NCBI GenBank assembly: GCA_023423835.1
Contig: JAFAEW010000138.1
Span: forward strand, 1 to 23,222
Direction of reading: 5' to 3'
DNA length: 23,222 nucleotides
From: Bacteroidota bacterium
Lineage (GTDB): Bacteria > Bacteroidota > Bacteroidia > Chitinophagales > Chitinophagaceae
The notes beneath the pieces were generated by a model that saw nothing but the letters and a program-made list of their open reading frames with translations, did no database searches and was not told where the DNA came from. Made by a program: the position numbers and the translations under genes. This document shows, piece after piece, positions 8,831 through 16,196 of this stretch (positions are counted from its first letter, which is position 1; every line of letters begins with the position of its first letter).

Positions 8831-8843
8831 TACTTTATCTTGC
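8811..8843 (+). promoter_or_regulatory. Candidate promoter for DUF3098–uppP
   Basis: A TTTG at 8811-8814 is followed after 21 bases by TATCTTGC at 8836-8843, a one-base-short version of TAnnTTTGC. The spacing fits the Bacteroidota -33/-7 arrangement. The start codon at 8862 would lie about a dozen bases after the transcription start. The -33 element is also the right arm of the inverted repeat at 8800-8814. Confidence 0.35.
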
Positions 8844-8861
8844 AACCCATAATTTGAAAAA

Positions 8862-9119
8862 ATGGCCGAGGTAATTAAAAAAACCGAAAATTCTTTATTC
8901 CACAGAGAGAATTTAACCTGGTTTCTTATTGGAATTATAATCATCGCAGCAGGAATGATTTTGATGGCCGGGGGGAAAAATGAAAATCCGGCGGTTTTCG
9001 ACAAAAATCTCGTGTACAGCGCAAGACGAATTACAGTGGCTCCCATTTTGATCATTTTAGGCTTGCTTGTTGAGATCTATGCTATATTTAAAAAACCGAA
9101 ACCCGCCTCCACCTTATGA
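8862..9119 (+). CDS. DUF3098 small membrane protein
   Basis: An 85-residue protein with two predicted TM helices (about 19-40 and 58-77). The signature FHRENLTWFLIGIIIIAAG and the following MAGG...NPAVFDKN and VYSARRITVAPILIILG segments are those of the DUF3098 family, which I know from Bacteroidota genomes between ftsX and uppP. Function is unknown. Its constant position beside a divisome component and the undecaprenyl-pyrophosphate phosphatase suggests a role in envelope biogenesis, which is inference. It ends 63 bases before uppP and is probably co-transcribed with it. Confidence 0.85.
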   Translation: MAEVIKKTENSLFHRENLTWFLIGIIIIAAGMILMAGGKNENPAVFDKNLVYSARRITVAPILIILGLLVEIYAIFKKPKPASTL

Positions 9120-9182
9120 TCGTCCTTCATAATGTGTTACCAGTATTTAATGCTTCACAGATAAAATATCAACCATTGTAAT

Positions 9183-9974
9183 ATGACAACTACTCAGGCC
9201 ATCGTGTTAGCTATTGTAGAAGGTGTAACCGAGTTTATGCCGATTTCCTCCACCGGCCACCTCATTATGGTAAGCTCACTGATGGGAATTGGTAAAGATG
9301 ATTTCACTAAATTCTTCGAGATCGCAGTGCAGCTCGGAGCTATCCTTTCAGTAATCGTTCTGTACTGGAAAAGATTTTTCTCCTTCCGGTGGCAGTTTTA
9401 TTCAAAATTGATAATTGCCGTGGTTCCGGCCCTTATCCTGGGTTTTTTGTTTGGAGATATGATTGATCTGTTATTGATCAACCCGCTGTATACCGCACTT
9501 GCACTCGTTGGAGGCGGTGTGGTTTTGTTGTTTGTTGACAACTTCTTCCATCATCCGACCATTAAAGATGAAAAGGGAATGAATGCGAAAAACAGTATCA
9601 TCATCGGGTTGTTTCAATGTTTAGCATTAATTCCGGGGATCAGCAGAAGTGCCGCTACGATTATTGGTGGATTGCAACAAAAGCTTACCCGTGCAGCGGC
9701 AGCGGAATTCTCGTTTTTCCTTGCCGTGCCTACCATGGCTGCTGCTACCGGATATAAACTGATGATGGCGATGAAGTACACGCCGGAAATGTTTAACGCA
9801 GCAAACATGAAAGCACTTGCAATTGGAAATGTGGTGGCCTTTGTGGTGGCTTTCTTTACAATGAAGTTTTTCATCAATATTGTAACAAAATACGGATTCA
9901 AATATTTTGGCTGGTACAGAATCATCATCGGGATCTTCTTCCTGCTGTTGATTAAGATGAACCAAATCAGATAA
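9183..9974 (+). CDS. uppP: Undecaprenyl-diphosphatase UppP (BacA)
   Basis: An integral membrane phosphatase that recycles undecaprenyl pyrophosphate to the monophosphate carrier used for peptidoglycan and glycan export; its activity also confers bacitracin tolerance. The 263-residue length is normal. The first catalytic motif is EGVTEFMPISSTGH with Glu13, Glu17, Ser23 and His26. The second is PGISRSAATI with Arg155, equivalent to the essential Arg of E. coli UppP. Multiple hydrophobic helices fill the rest. It follows the DUF3098 gene and ends just before the terminator at 9992-10022. Confidence 0.97.
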   Translation: MTTTQAIVLAIVEGVTEFMPISSTGHLIMVSSLMGIGKDDFTKFFEIAVQLGAILSVIVLYWKRFFSFRWQFYSKLIIAVVPALILGFLFGDMIDLLLINPLYTALALVGGGVVLLFVDNFFHHPTIKDEKGMNAKNSIIIGLFQCLALIPGISRSAATIIGGLQQKLTRAAAAEFSFFLAVPTMAAATGYKLMMAMKYTPEMFNAANMKALAIGNVVAFVVAFFTMKFFINIVTKYGFKYFGWYRIIIGIFFLLLIKMNQIR

Positions 9975-9991
9975 TTTTCAATTCATTTGAG

Positions 9992-10022
9992 AAAAGCCTG
10001 CTAACATTCGGCAGGCTTTTTT
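9992..10022 (+). terminator. Rho-independent terminator after uppP
   Basis: A perfect ten-pair stem, AAAAGCCTGC with GCAGGCTTTT, encloses a nine-base loop and runs into a T tract. It ends the ftsX–uppP unit. The next start codon is only 12 bases beyond, so any MFS promoter must overlap this structure. Confidence 0.9.
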
Positions 10023-10033
10023 AATTTGTGAAG

Positions 10034-11326
10034 ATGCAAACCGCGCAAAAAAAAGTTATCCGGGGATGGGCTATGTATGACTGGGCAAACAGTGCCTATA
10101 ACCTCGTAATCACCTCCACAATTTTTCCGGCTTATTACACGGCTGTGGCACCTGAACAAGTTATGGTTTTCGGGAGAAGTTACGAAAGAACCGCTCTTGC
10201 ATCTTATTCAATAGCCGTTTCCTTTCTCGTAATCGCGTTTCTCTCTCCAATTTTGTCGTCAATCGCCGATTCGAGGGGCAACAAAAAGAAGTTCATGCAA
10301 TTTTTTTGTTACCTGGGCTCAACGGCCTGCGTGGCGATGCTATTCTTCACTGAAAATAATATTGGATTCGGCTTGTTGCTTTCCATCCTCGCAAGCATCG
10401 GATACTGCGGGAGTATCGTTTTTTATAATGCCTACCTTCCGGAAATTGCCGCGCCCGAAGATCAGGATAAAGTAAGCGCCAGGGGTTTTGCAATGGGTTA
10501 TATCGGAAGTGTATTGCTGCTCTTGGGATGTCTTGCTTTCATCACTGCAAACGATGAGATGAATCTCGGCTGGGGCGCCTGGCCAACCCGGATTTCGTTT
10601 CTTAGCGTTGGCATCTGGTGGGGGGGATTTGCACAAATTACCTTCAGCCGGTTGCCTGAAACGGTGGTAATAAAAGATCCATCAATAAATGTTTGGACGA
10701 AAGGATTTACAGAACTAAAGAAGGTGTGGCAACAATTGCAGTTTAATCCGGCCCTCAAACGTTTTTTAAGAAGTTTTTTCTTCTACAACATGGGTGTTCA
10801 AACGGTCATGTATATGGCCACCTATTTCGCGGCCGATGAATTAAAATTAGGAACATCGGAACTGATCATCACGATTCTCATTATCCAGATCGTGGCAATT
10901 TTTGGTGCTTATTTTTTCTCCTTCCTGTCTGCAAAAACTCAGAATATTTTCACACTCTCCGTTTTAATACTCGTTTGGATAGGCATTTGTATTTTTGCCT
11001 ATTATACTTATTCTGTCAATCAGTTTTATCTGCTGGCTTTGTTGGTGGGTCTGGTGATGGGAGGAATACAATCGCTTTCCCGTTCAACTTATTCAAAATT
11101 ATTACCACCTACAAAAGATACCGCCTCTTACTTTAGTTTTTACGATGTTTGCGATAAAGTAGGAACCGTGGCAGGAACACTGAGCTTTGGCTTTTTAGCC
11201 GAATTTTTTGGTGGAATGCGAAATTCGATTCTGGCGTTGATGGTTTACTTCATTGCCGGATTTATACTGTTGAAGTTTGTAAGGGTAAAACGAAAAAATA
11301 CCGATCATGCAATTACATACAATTAA
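10034..11326 (+). CDS. MFS transporter, UMF1/Atg22-like family
   Basis: A polytopic membrane protein of 430 residues with about twelve hydrophobic helices. The N-terminal GWAMYDWANSAYN is the hallmark of the UMF1 branch of the major facilitator superfamily (related to vacuolar effluxer Atg22), with loop motif SPILSSIADSRGNKK after TM2 and GGIQSLSRSTYSKLLP in the second half. The substrate is not predictable. I chose the ATG at 10034 (MQTAQKKVIRGW); a GTG six bases earlier is possible. The gene begins directly after the uppP terminator. Its last 20 bases overlap the start of the MBL-fold hydrolase, implying translational coupling and a shared function. Confidence 0.88.
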   Translation: MQTAQKKVIRGWAMYDWANSAYNLVITSTIFPAYYTAVAPEQVMVFGRSYERTALASYSIAVSFLVIAFLSPILSSIADSRGNKKKFMQFFCYLGSTACVAMLFFTENNIGFGLLLSILASIGYCGSIVFYNAYLPEIAAPEDQDKVSARGFAMGYIGSVLLLLGCLAFITANDEMNLGWGAWPTRISFLSVGIWWGGFAQITFSRLPETVVIKDPSINVWTKGFTELKKVWQQLQFNPALKRFLRSFFFYNMGVQTVMYMATYFAADELKLGTSELIITILIIQIVAIFGAYFFSFLSAKTQNIFTLSVLILVWIGICIFAYYTYSVNQFYLLALLVGLVMGGIQSLSRSTYSKLLPPTKDTASYFSFYDVCDKVGTVAGTLSFGFLAEFFGGMRNSILALMVYFIAGFILLKFVRVKRKNTDHAITYN

Positions 11327-12146
11327 TACCGGGTTATTTAAGCTCGATGGAGGCGCCATGTTTGGAGTGGTTCCAAAAACCTTGTGGAACAAATTGAATC
11401 CGGCCGACGAAAACAACCTTTGCACCTGGGCCATGCGCTGCCTTTTGATTGAAGACGGCAATCGGTTGATTTTAGTGGATAACGGTATCGGAAATAAGCA
11501 GGATGCGAAGTTCTTCGGACATTATTACCTTCATGGTTCTCACACTTTAGAAGATTCGTTGAATGCGGCGGGATTTAGTAGAGACGATATCACCGATGTG
11601 TTTTTAACCCATCTCCATTTTGACCATTGCGGAGGAAGCATTGTGCGGGAAAATGAAAAACTGGTTCCTGCTTTCAAAAACGCGAAGTATTGGTCAAACG
11701 AGCGGCATTGGCAATGGGCAACAGAACCGAATGCAAGAGAAAAAGCCTCCTTCCTGAAGGAAAATATTTTACCGATTCAGCAGAGTGGCCGGCTGCATTT
11801 CATTCCCGATGAGGAAGGGTTTGAATTTTTGCCCGATTTCAAAGTTCGGTTTGTTAACGGCCATACCGACGCCATGATGCTTCCTCAAATCAGGTATAAA
11901 AACAAGACGATCGTTTTTATGGCCGATCTTTTACCGTCTGCAGCCCATCTTCCATTGCCTTACGTAATGGCTTATGACATGTTTCCGCTTACCACACTCA
12001 AGGAAAAAACAGTTTTCCTCGATGAAGCAGTGGCCAATGATTACGTCCTGTTTTTTGAGCACGATCCGCAAATCGAATGTTGCAGTTTACAACAAACGGA
12101 AAAAGGTGTGAGGCTGCTCGAAACCTTTACCCTCGAGGCGATTTAA
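11307..12146 (+). CDS. MBL-fold metallohydrolase
   Basis: A 279-residue metallo-beta-lactamase-fold hydrolase. The binuclear zinc ligands are all recognisable: HLHFDH at 102-107 (His102, His104, Asp106, His107), His186 in NGHTD, Asp207 in FMADLLP, and His252 in FFEHDP. The arrangement resembles the lactonase/methyl-parathion-hydrolase-like branch rather than glyoxalase II or RNase Z. There is no signal peptide, so it is probably cytoplasmic. It overlaps the MFS gene by 20 bases, which suggests that the transporter and hydrolase act on related compounds (inference). The substrate is unknown. The 116 bases that follow (12147-12262) hold only a weak AU-rich hairpin. Confidence 0.9.
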   Translation: MQLHTINTGLFKLDGGAMFGVVPKTLWNKLNPADENNLCTWAMRCLLIEDGNRLILVDNGIGNKQDAKFFGHYYLHGSHTLEDSLNAAGFSRDDITDVFLTHLHFDHCGGSIVRENEKLVPAFKNAKYWSNERHWQWATEPNAREKASFLKENILPIQQSGRLHFIPDEEGFEFLPDFKVRFVNGHTDAMMLPQIRYKNKTIVFMADLLPSAAHLPLPYVMAYDMFPLTTLKEKTVFLDEAVANDYVLFFEHDPQIECCSLQQTEKGVRLLETFTLEAI

Positions 12147-12262
12147 TAAAAGTGACCTTTCTTTCAAATTGGAAATGCGTTCATCGGACTAAGCCGTTTG
12201 GACATTTATTGCTTTTAGAGAAAAGTTCAAACAATGGGAAGACGCGCTGCAAAAAATGCCGC

Positions 12263-13051
12263 TCATCTGAAGCTGATAAGAGAGGTTAGCGGATGCCGGT
12301 TATTTTTGTATTGCATCATATCCACCTTGATGCTGCCTACGATGATGGGACTCTCAACACGCAAAGGCATGTGATTGGCATCGTCACTCACCCACACGGT
12401 CATATTTTCACCTCCTTCAAAAAGTGTCCCTTTTACGAGAAGCGGTTTAAATTTTATGGCTTTAAACTTTCCATACCTGGTCTTAACGGTTTCCTTACCG
12501 AGATAACGTATGTAGATATCGTAATTCTTGTTATCAAGAAACATTGTGAAGGGGATTTTATCGCCTGCCTTGTACTTCTTAAAATCGATGTTACGGGCAT
12601 AATAAATCGCACTGATTACATCCTGAACACAGTCAGGAATTTTAAATACACCATCATTTGTAACCGCTGTATTCGTGCTCTGGTTGAAGCGAACGTTTTC
12701 ATATTTCTTGTATCCTCCTTCATCTACATTCCTCACAAATTTCAACGGTTGAAACGTGGTGGTATCAATGAAGCTCTCATACTGATCACGCACCTTAAAT
12801 ATCCAGTCGTAGCCCGAATTTGTCCGGCCCCTTCCTACCACATGATAAACCGGTCTGTTATCAAACCGGCTTAGATTGACCGTAAAATCGGCTGTGCCTG
12901 CATTCACATAAATTCCCGCCACCGAGTAAAACACGTTATAGGTGATCGATTCACCGGGACTAAAAGCGGTATTGGAGATGCCGCAAAAGTTTTGAGCGTT
13001 TGCCAAACCTGTTACGAGTAGAGAAATTAAAATAATAAAAGTTTTTTTCAC
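12263..13051 (-). CDS. DUF3108 domain exported protein
   Basis: A 262-residue protein with a signal peptide (MKKTFIILISLLVTGLANAQ) followed by a beta-rich DUF3108 domain. Characteristic pieces are FSPGESITYNVFYS near 30-43, GAGTADFTV-like strands, DVISAIYYAR near 143-152, and the C-terminal VWVSDDANHMPLRVES. The domain is an envelope beta-structure of unknown function. The start is a GTG at 13051 immediately after the TAA of the upstream flippase-like gene, so translation is probably coupled. It ends convergent to the MBL hydrolase gene. Confidence 0.85.
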   Translation of the reverse strand: MKKTFIILISLLVTGLANAQNFCGISNTAFSPGESITYNVFYSVAGIYVNAGTADFTVNLSRFDNRPVYHVVGRGRTNSGYDWIFKVRDQYESFIDTTTFQPLKFVRNVDEGGYKKYENVRFNQSTNTAVTNDGVFKIPDCVQDVISAIYYARNIDFKKYKAGDKIPFTMFLDNKNYDIYIRYLGKETVKTRYGKFKAIKFKPLLVKGTLFEGGENMTVWVSDDANHMPLRVESPIIVGSIKVDMMQYKNNRHPLTSLISFR

Positions 13052-14041
13052 TTACCTGTTTCTAAAAAATTTGATACCAAGAATAAACAAACTTCCTGCC
13101 ACCGCCGGTAAAATGAGGTTTACCACCCAAATGCCGGCAGTAACGGCAATGATGCCTAACTTATTGACGGTAAATATGCCAAATAGTTGCAATCCCGCTT
13201 CTCCTCTAATTCCAAGATCGGCGACCGGAATCGTTGGTAAAATCGCCAGGATCAAAAACATTACGCAGGTAGTATAAGCAGCATCTATAAAAGACACATC
13301 TACTTTAAATACCTCAAACAAGCAGAGATATTGCAAAATGAAAACTACAAAACGAATAAAGGAATACAACAAAATCCTTGTTAAATCTTTAGGGCTGATA
13401 TTTTCAAGATTTTCAACCAGATATTTATACTTCTGTACGAATGGAATTTTTTCAAACATCAGCGTAAACCAATTGAGCTTGAAAAAAATGATCAACAGTA
13501 AAATGGTACCCATCCCGATGATAAAGATGATTCCATGTATCCAGAAAAACGACAGCCCTTCGAAGATCTCCTTATCCTGCCAGGCACCGTTGGTGAGGTG
13601 AATCAAACCGAGGATGCCGAAGCTTAAGGTTACAATAAGTTGTGCCATACTTCCGACAATGGTGAGTGAAATAGACCGCAACCGGTTTCCTTCATTCATA
13701 TACACGATGCGGCCGGCATAATCTCCAATTCCGTTGGGGAGAAACAAATTCAGCGAAATGCCCGATAAAACTGCGCGGAAGGCAGTAAAAAATCCGATTT
13801 TTTGAATCCTTCCCACCAGCAGCTTCCATTTTTTCGCCTCGATTCCCCAGTTGAAAAACATCAGCACCACTACAATTATCCACCAAAAAAGATTTTCTGA
13901 GGAAAATGAGGACCGCAAGAGTTCCTTCGCCTCCTGCAGACTCGTTTGATTTTTTACCTTGAAATAAATAGAAACGGAAAGGATGATGAAGAGTAAAGGT
14001 CCGAGAATGTAATTGAGTAATATCTTATTCCTTCTTTTCAG
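13052..14041 (-). CDS. Flippase-like membrane protein (LPG-synthase TM/UPF0104 family), CTG start proposed
   Basis: A multi-pass membrane protein of the lysylphosphatidylglycerol-synthase TM-domain family (UPF0104), related to the flippase half of MprF. It shows WGIEAKKWKLLV, FRAVLSGISLNLFLPNGIGDYAGR and a late PVADLGIRGEAG segment. The first ATG/GTG/TTG in frame is TTG at 13918, which would remove a TM helix. Upstream, the frame stays open to a TGA at 14059-14057 and encodes KRRNKILLNYILGPLLF, a convincing first helix, then a hydrophilic turn. The best-placed initiator is CTG at 14041, giving 329 residues, ten bases after the probable transcription start set by the TAGGTTTG box at 14058-14065. 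A CTG start, or an ATG altered by mutation or assembly error, explains this. The DUF3108 gene follows without a gap. Confidence 0.8.
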   Translation of the reverse strand: MKRRNKILLNYILGPLLFIILSVSIYFKVKNQTSLQEAKELLRSSFSSENLFWWIIVVVLMFFNWGIEAKKWKLLVGRIQKIGFFTAFRAVLSGISLNLFLPNGIGDYAGRIVYMNEGNRLRSISLTIVGSMAQLIVTLSFGILGLIHLTNGAWQDKEIFEGLSFFWIHGIIFIIGMGTILLLIIFFKLNWFTLMFEKIPFVQKYKYLVENLENISPKDLTRILLYSFIRFVVFILQYLCLFEVFKVDVSFIDAAYTTCVMFLILAILPTIPVADLGIRGEAGLQLFGIFTVNKLGIIAVTAGIWVVNLILPAVAGSLFILGIKFFRNR

Positions 14042-14057
14042 TGCAGCAAATTTTTTT

Positions 14058-14065
14058 CAAACCTA
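14058..14065 (-). promoter_or_regulatory. Bacteroidota -7 box for flippase-like gene
   Basis: Minus-strand TAGGTTTG, a full TAnnTTTG match in the 92-base gap between lgt and the flippase-like gene. Transcription would start near 14051, in an A-rich leader just before the proposed CTG initiator. This limits how far upstream the start codon can lie. Confidence 0.45.
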
Positions 14066-14133
14066 CATCATAAAATGATAAACCATAAAACGATTCCATC
14101 ACGCATAACATGTAAAGCGACGGAAATAAGGGG

Positions 14134-15435
14134 TTAAGCGGTTTTGACTTCCTGACCGGCTTTATTTTTCCATATCCTTGGTGCTACGATATACAGCACA
14201 ACTCCGGCAATTACAAGCAGCGTTGATATGATTTCAGCCTGGGTGGGATGAAATCCAAAGAGGTCGTAAGTGGTATTTACCCTGATCTTTTCAATGAAAA
14301 ATCTTTCTACTCCATTTAATATCAGGTAAACGGCAAACAAACGTCCGGTGATGACAAACTTCTTTCTAAAAGTCCAGAGCAATGCAAACAGGATTAGACA
14401 AACAATGATCTCATACAGAGGTGTTGGAAAGACCGGAAGCGGAAGCCTTGCACAGAAATCATCCCAATTGCAGTTAGCCATCGCAATACCTTCTTTGTTT
14501 ACATTATGCGGATAAGTATAAGCGAAAAACCAGTCCGGAAGTCCCGCAAAAGCTTTGACTGCGCGGTGCTGCACGGCCTCCATTGATCCGAATTGCTGAA
14601 AATAAAAGTTTTCATGCAAATGCAACTGACTGTTAAAGCTTTCCGCAGTTGCGGGAATAACACGATCATTGGCATCTGCAATATACGCGCTGTTTAATAT
14701 TCCCCAATCGCCGTCGCCGGCCACCTGGCATCCTACGCGTCCGAACCCATAGGCAAACATGAGGGAAGGGGCTGTGGCGTCCGCCATTTTCATAAAAGAA
14801 ATTCCGTTCTTCCTGAAATAATACCAAAGTGCCAGTGTGGCCACAATCAAACCTCCATAAAACGTTAGTCCGCTCGGTGAAAGGAGATTTCCAATCGGGT
14901 CCTGGATAAATCGGTCCCAGTTTTCCAGGTTATCAAAAATCTTGGCTCCGAGAAAACCGAATACGGCCGAAATAATTGTGATGTCACCTACACGGTCACT
15001 GGGCCAGATCCTGATTTTCTTCTGCTGCGGTTTGGGAAGTTTGGCCTTATCTTTCTCCCGCCATTTCAGCCAGGCAAATAATCCGCCCAGCAGAAGGCCG
15101 GCGATGAGGTTTCCATCAGAAGAAAAAATAAAAGCCTGAGGATCGGTGAGTGCATTGGGTGTAATAAAAACGCCAATGATTTTGTATCCCAGGAAAAATC
15201 CCAGTATAAAATTCAGAAAAATCTCGAAGGCTGAAGCCGGCTCTCCGACCGTAATTTCCCTTTCTTTATAGGTAAACTGCCCTAATGCCTGTCGCCGCTT
15301 TAAATCTTTGACCAATAAAAAAGCTGCTCCGAGAAATGAAATGGCAACAGAAAATCCGAAGGTATTGACCACTTTTAAAAAGGGTAATTCAACTCCAAAC
15401 AGATCCTTCAGAAGATAATATAGATTAGGATACAT
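14134..15435 (-). CDS. lgt: Prolipoprotein diacylglyceryl transferase Lgt
   Basis: Lgt transfers diacylglycerol from phosphatidylglycerol to the lipobox cysteine of prolipoproteins in the inner membrane. Recognisable parts are GGLIVA after SGLTFYGG at 188-195, the signature GRVGCQVAGDGDWG at 232-245, PTPLYE at 337-342, and NGVERFFIEKIR at 374-385. At 433 residues it is much longer than the roughly 290 of proteobacterial Lgt. The extra length is in the N-terminal half and in an extracytoplasmic insertion around 250-325, as in other Bacteroidota. Two residues differ from the E. coli pattern: the His of SFHGG is Tyr193, and the His of HPSQLYE is Phe336. The ATG at 15435 is preceded by a weak TATTATTG box at 15449-15456. 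Confidence 0.92.
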   Translation of the reverse strand: MYPNLYYLLKDLFGVELPFLKVVNTFGFSVAISFLGAAFLLVKDLKRRQALGQFTYKEREITVGEPASAFEIFLNFILGFFLGYKIIGVFITPNALTDPQAFIFSSDGNLIAGLLLGGLFAWLKWREKDKAKLPKPQQKKIRIWPSDRVGDITIISAVFGFLGAKIFDNLENWDRFIQDPIGNLLSPSGLTFYGGLIVATLALWYYFRKNGISFMKMADATAPSLMFAYGFGRVGCQVAGDGDWGILNSAYIADANDRVIPATAESFNSQLHLHENFYFQQFGSMEAVQHRAVKAFAGLPDWFFAYTYPHNVNKEGIAMANCNWDDFCARLPLPVFPTPLYEIIVCLILFALLWTFRKKFVITGRLFAVYLILNGVERFFIEKIRVNTTYDLFGFHPTQAEIISTLLVIAGVVLYIVAPRIWKNKAGQEVKTA

Positions 15436-15509
15436 CCTTTTTTGGCTGCAATAATAAATAAAAAATCATGAGCAGATTTTATAATTGATCGCAAATCCTG
15501 AATTCTACT

Positions 15510-15539
15510 AAAAAAGAAACCCCCTTAAGAATAAGGAGG
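15510..15539 (-). terminator. Rho-independent terminator after the bacilliredoxin gene
   Basis: Read on the minus strand, CCTCCTTA-TTCT-TAAGGGGG forms an eight-pair stem with one G-U pair and a four-base loop, followed by TTTCTTTTTT. It lies about 60 bases after the bacilliredoxin stop codon and separates it from lgt. Confidence 0.8.
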
Positions 15540-15597
15540 TCGTATTTACTAACCCATCCATGATCAAAGCTGCATGAGCATGGATAATTTTAACTGC

Positions 15598-16011
15598 TTA
15601 ACAATAGGCATCGAAAGCAGCAATAAGATTACTTGCAATCATCTGCGCTGATCTTCCTTCAATCTGATGCCTTTCAATCATGTGCATCAATTCTCCGTCT
15701 TTGAATAAAGCAATGGATGGAGAAGAAGGAGGATAAGGCAATAAAAATTCGCGGATACGATTAACGGCCTCCGTATCATATCCTGCAAAACTGGTGATCA
15801 TTTTATCAGGTCTTTTATTGGCATTTTGAACCGCCATCACTACAGCCGGCCTGGCCGCTCCTGCAGCACAACCGCAAACTGAATTGATCATTACAAGTGT
15901 TGTTCCCTCGCCAGTAAGAGAACTATCGATTTCCTGAGGATTTACAACATCCTCAAATCCATTATCAGTCAATTCTGCCTTCATCGGCATTACAATTTCT
16001 TCCGGATACAT
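15598..16011 (-). CDS. BrxA/BrxB-family bacilliredoxin (YphP/YqiW)
   Basis: A 137-residue thioredoxin-fold protein of the YphP/YqiW (DUF1094) family. In Bacillus these bacilliredoxins remove bacillithiol from oxidised protein cysteines. The redox motif is CGC at 46-48 within NSVCGCAAGAARPA, and the family segments FAGYDTEAV, PPSSPSIALFKDGEL and MIERHQIEGR are all present. The last residue is an additional Cys (137). Whether this organism makes bacillithiol cannot be judged here. An AGGAGG at 16018-16023 sits 6 bases before the ATG, a strong Shine-Dalgarno unusual for the phylum that fixes the start. A TACATTTG box lies at 16040-16047 and a terminator at 15510-15539, so the gene looks monocistronic. 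Confidence 0.93.
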   Translation of the reverse strand: MYPEEIVMPMKAELTDNGFEDVVNPQEIDSSLTGEGTTLVMINSVCGCAAGAARPAVVMAVQNANKRPDKMITSFAGYDTEAVNRIREFLLPYPPSSPSIALFKDGELMHMIERHQIEGRSAQMIASNLIAAFDAYC

Positions 16012-16017
16012 CTTTTT

Positions 16018-16023
16018 CCTCCT
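16018..16023 (-). promoter_or_regulatory. Strong Shine-Dalgarno of the bacilliredoxin gene
   Basis: AGGAGG on the minus strand, within ACAGGAGG, ends six bases before the ATG at 16011. Other genes in the window mostly have A-rich leaders without such a site, as is usual in Bacteroidota, so this one stands out. Confidence 0.7.
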
Positions 16024-16039
16024 GTTTTCTTATGAACTA

Positions 16040-16047
16040 CAAATGTA
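16040..16047 (-). promoter_or_regulatory. Bacteroidota -7 box for the bacilliredoxin gene
   Basis: Minus-strand TACATTTG is a full TAnnTTTG match, placing transcription start near 16033, about 22 bases before the ATG and leaving room for the AGGAGG site. Confidence 0.55.
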
Positions 16048-16093
16048 AATCAAAAGTTCAAATCCAGAAAAAATAGATAAGAAGAAGCCATAT

Positions 16094-16131
16094 TGTCTTG
16101 ATTTTTTAACTTTTATGTCATAATGTCTTAA
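16094..16131 (+). promoter_or_regulatory. Triple TGTC(A/T)T repeat upstream of hsp20
   Basis: Three copies of an eight-base unit stand between the bacilliredoxin and hsp20 genes: TGTCTTGA at 16094-16101, TGTCATAA at 16116-16123 and, directly joined, TGTCTTAA at 16124-16131. The first and second are 22 bases apart, about two helical turns. The position before a heat-shock gene suggests an operator or activator site. I see no CIRCE element and no clear TAnnTTTG box for hsp20. The regulator is unknown. Confidence 0.35.
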
Positions 16132-16196
16132 CAAGGGCTTAAAAAAACGCAATGGTATAACAATTGAACCGATGCTGTAACAAAAACAAAAAAACC

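Noticed and set aside
12190..12240. Possible terminator hairpin (ATTGCTTTT...AAAAG...CAAT) between the MBL and DUF3108 genes
   Set aside because: The stem is short, AU-only and interrupted, and no T tract follows, so I did not call it.
12238..12378. Plus-strand reading frame starting ATGGGAAGACGC in the gap before and across the DUF3108 gene
   Set aside because: Most of it is antisense to a clearly coding gene, its translation is of mixed composition with no recognisable domain, and there is no promoter box before it.
15864..15881. The CGC motif of the bacilliredoxin considered as a Fe-S or thioredoxin CXXC site
   Set aside because: Spacing is CXC, not CXXC, and the surrounding sequence fits the YphP/YqiW family, so it is the known bacilliredoxin motif.
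16164..16196. Eleven-residue N-terminal extension of Hsp20 from TTG 16164
   Set aside because: The extension (MNRCCNKNKKT) is atypical for Hsp20, the start is TTG, and an ATG with an A-rich leader at 16197 gives the normal family N-terminus.
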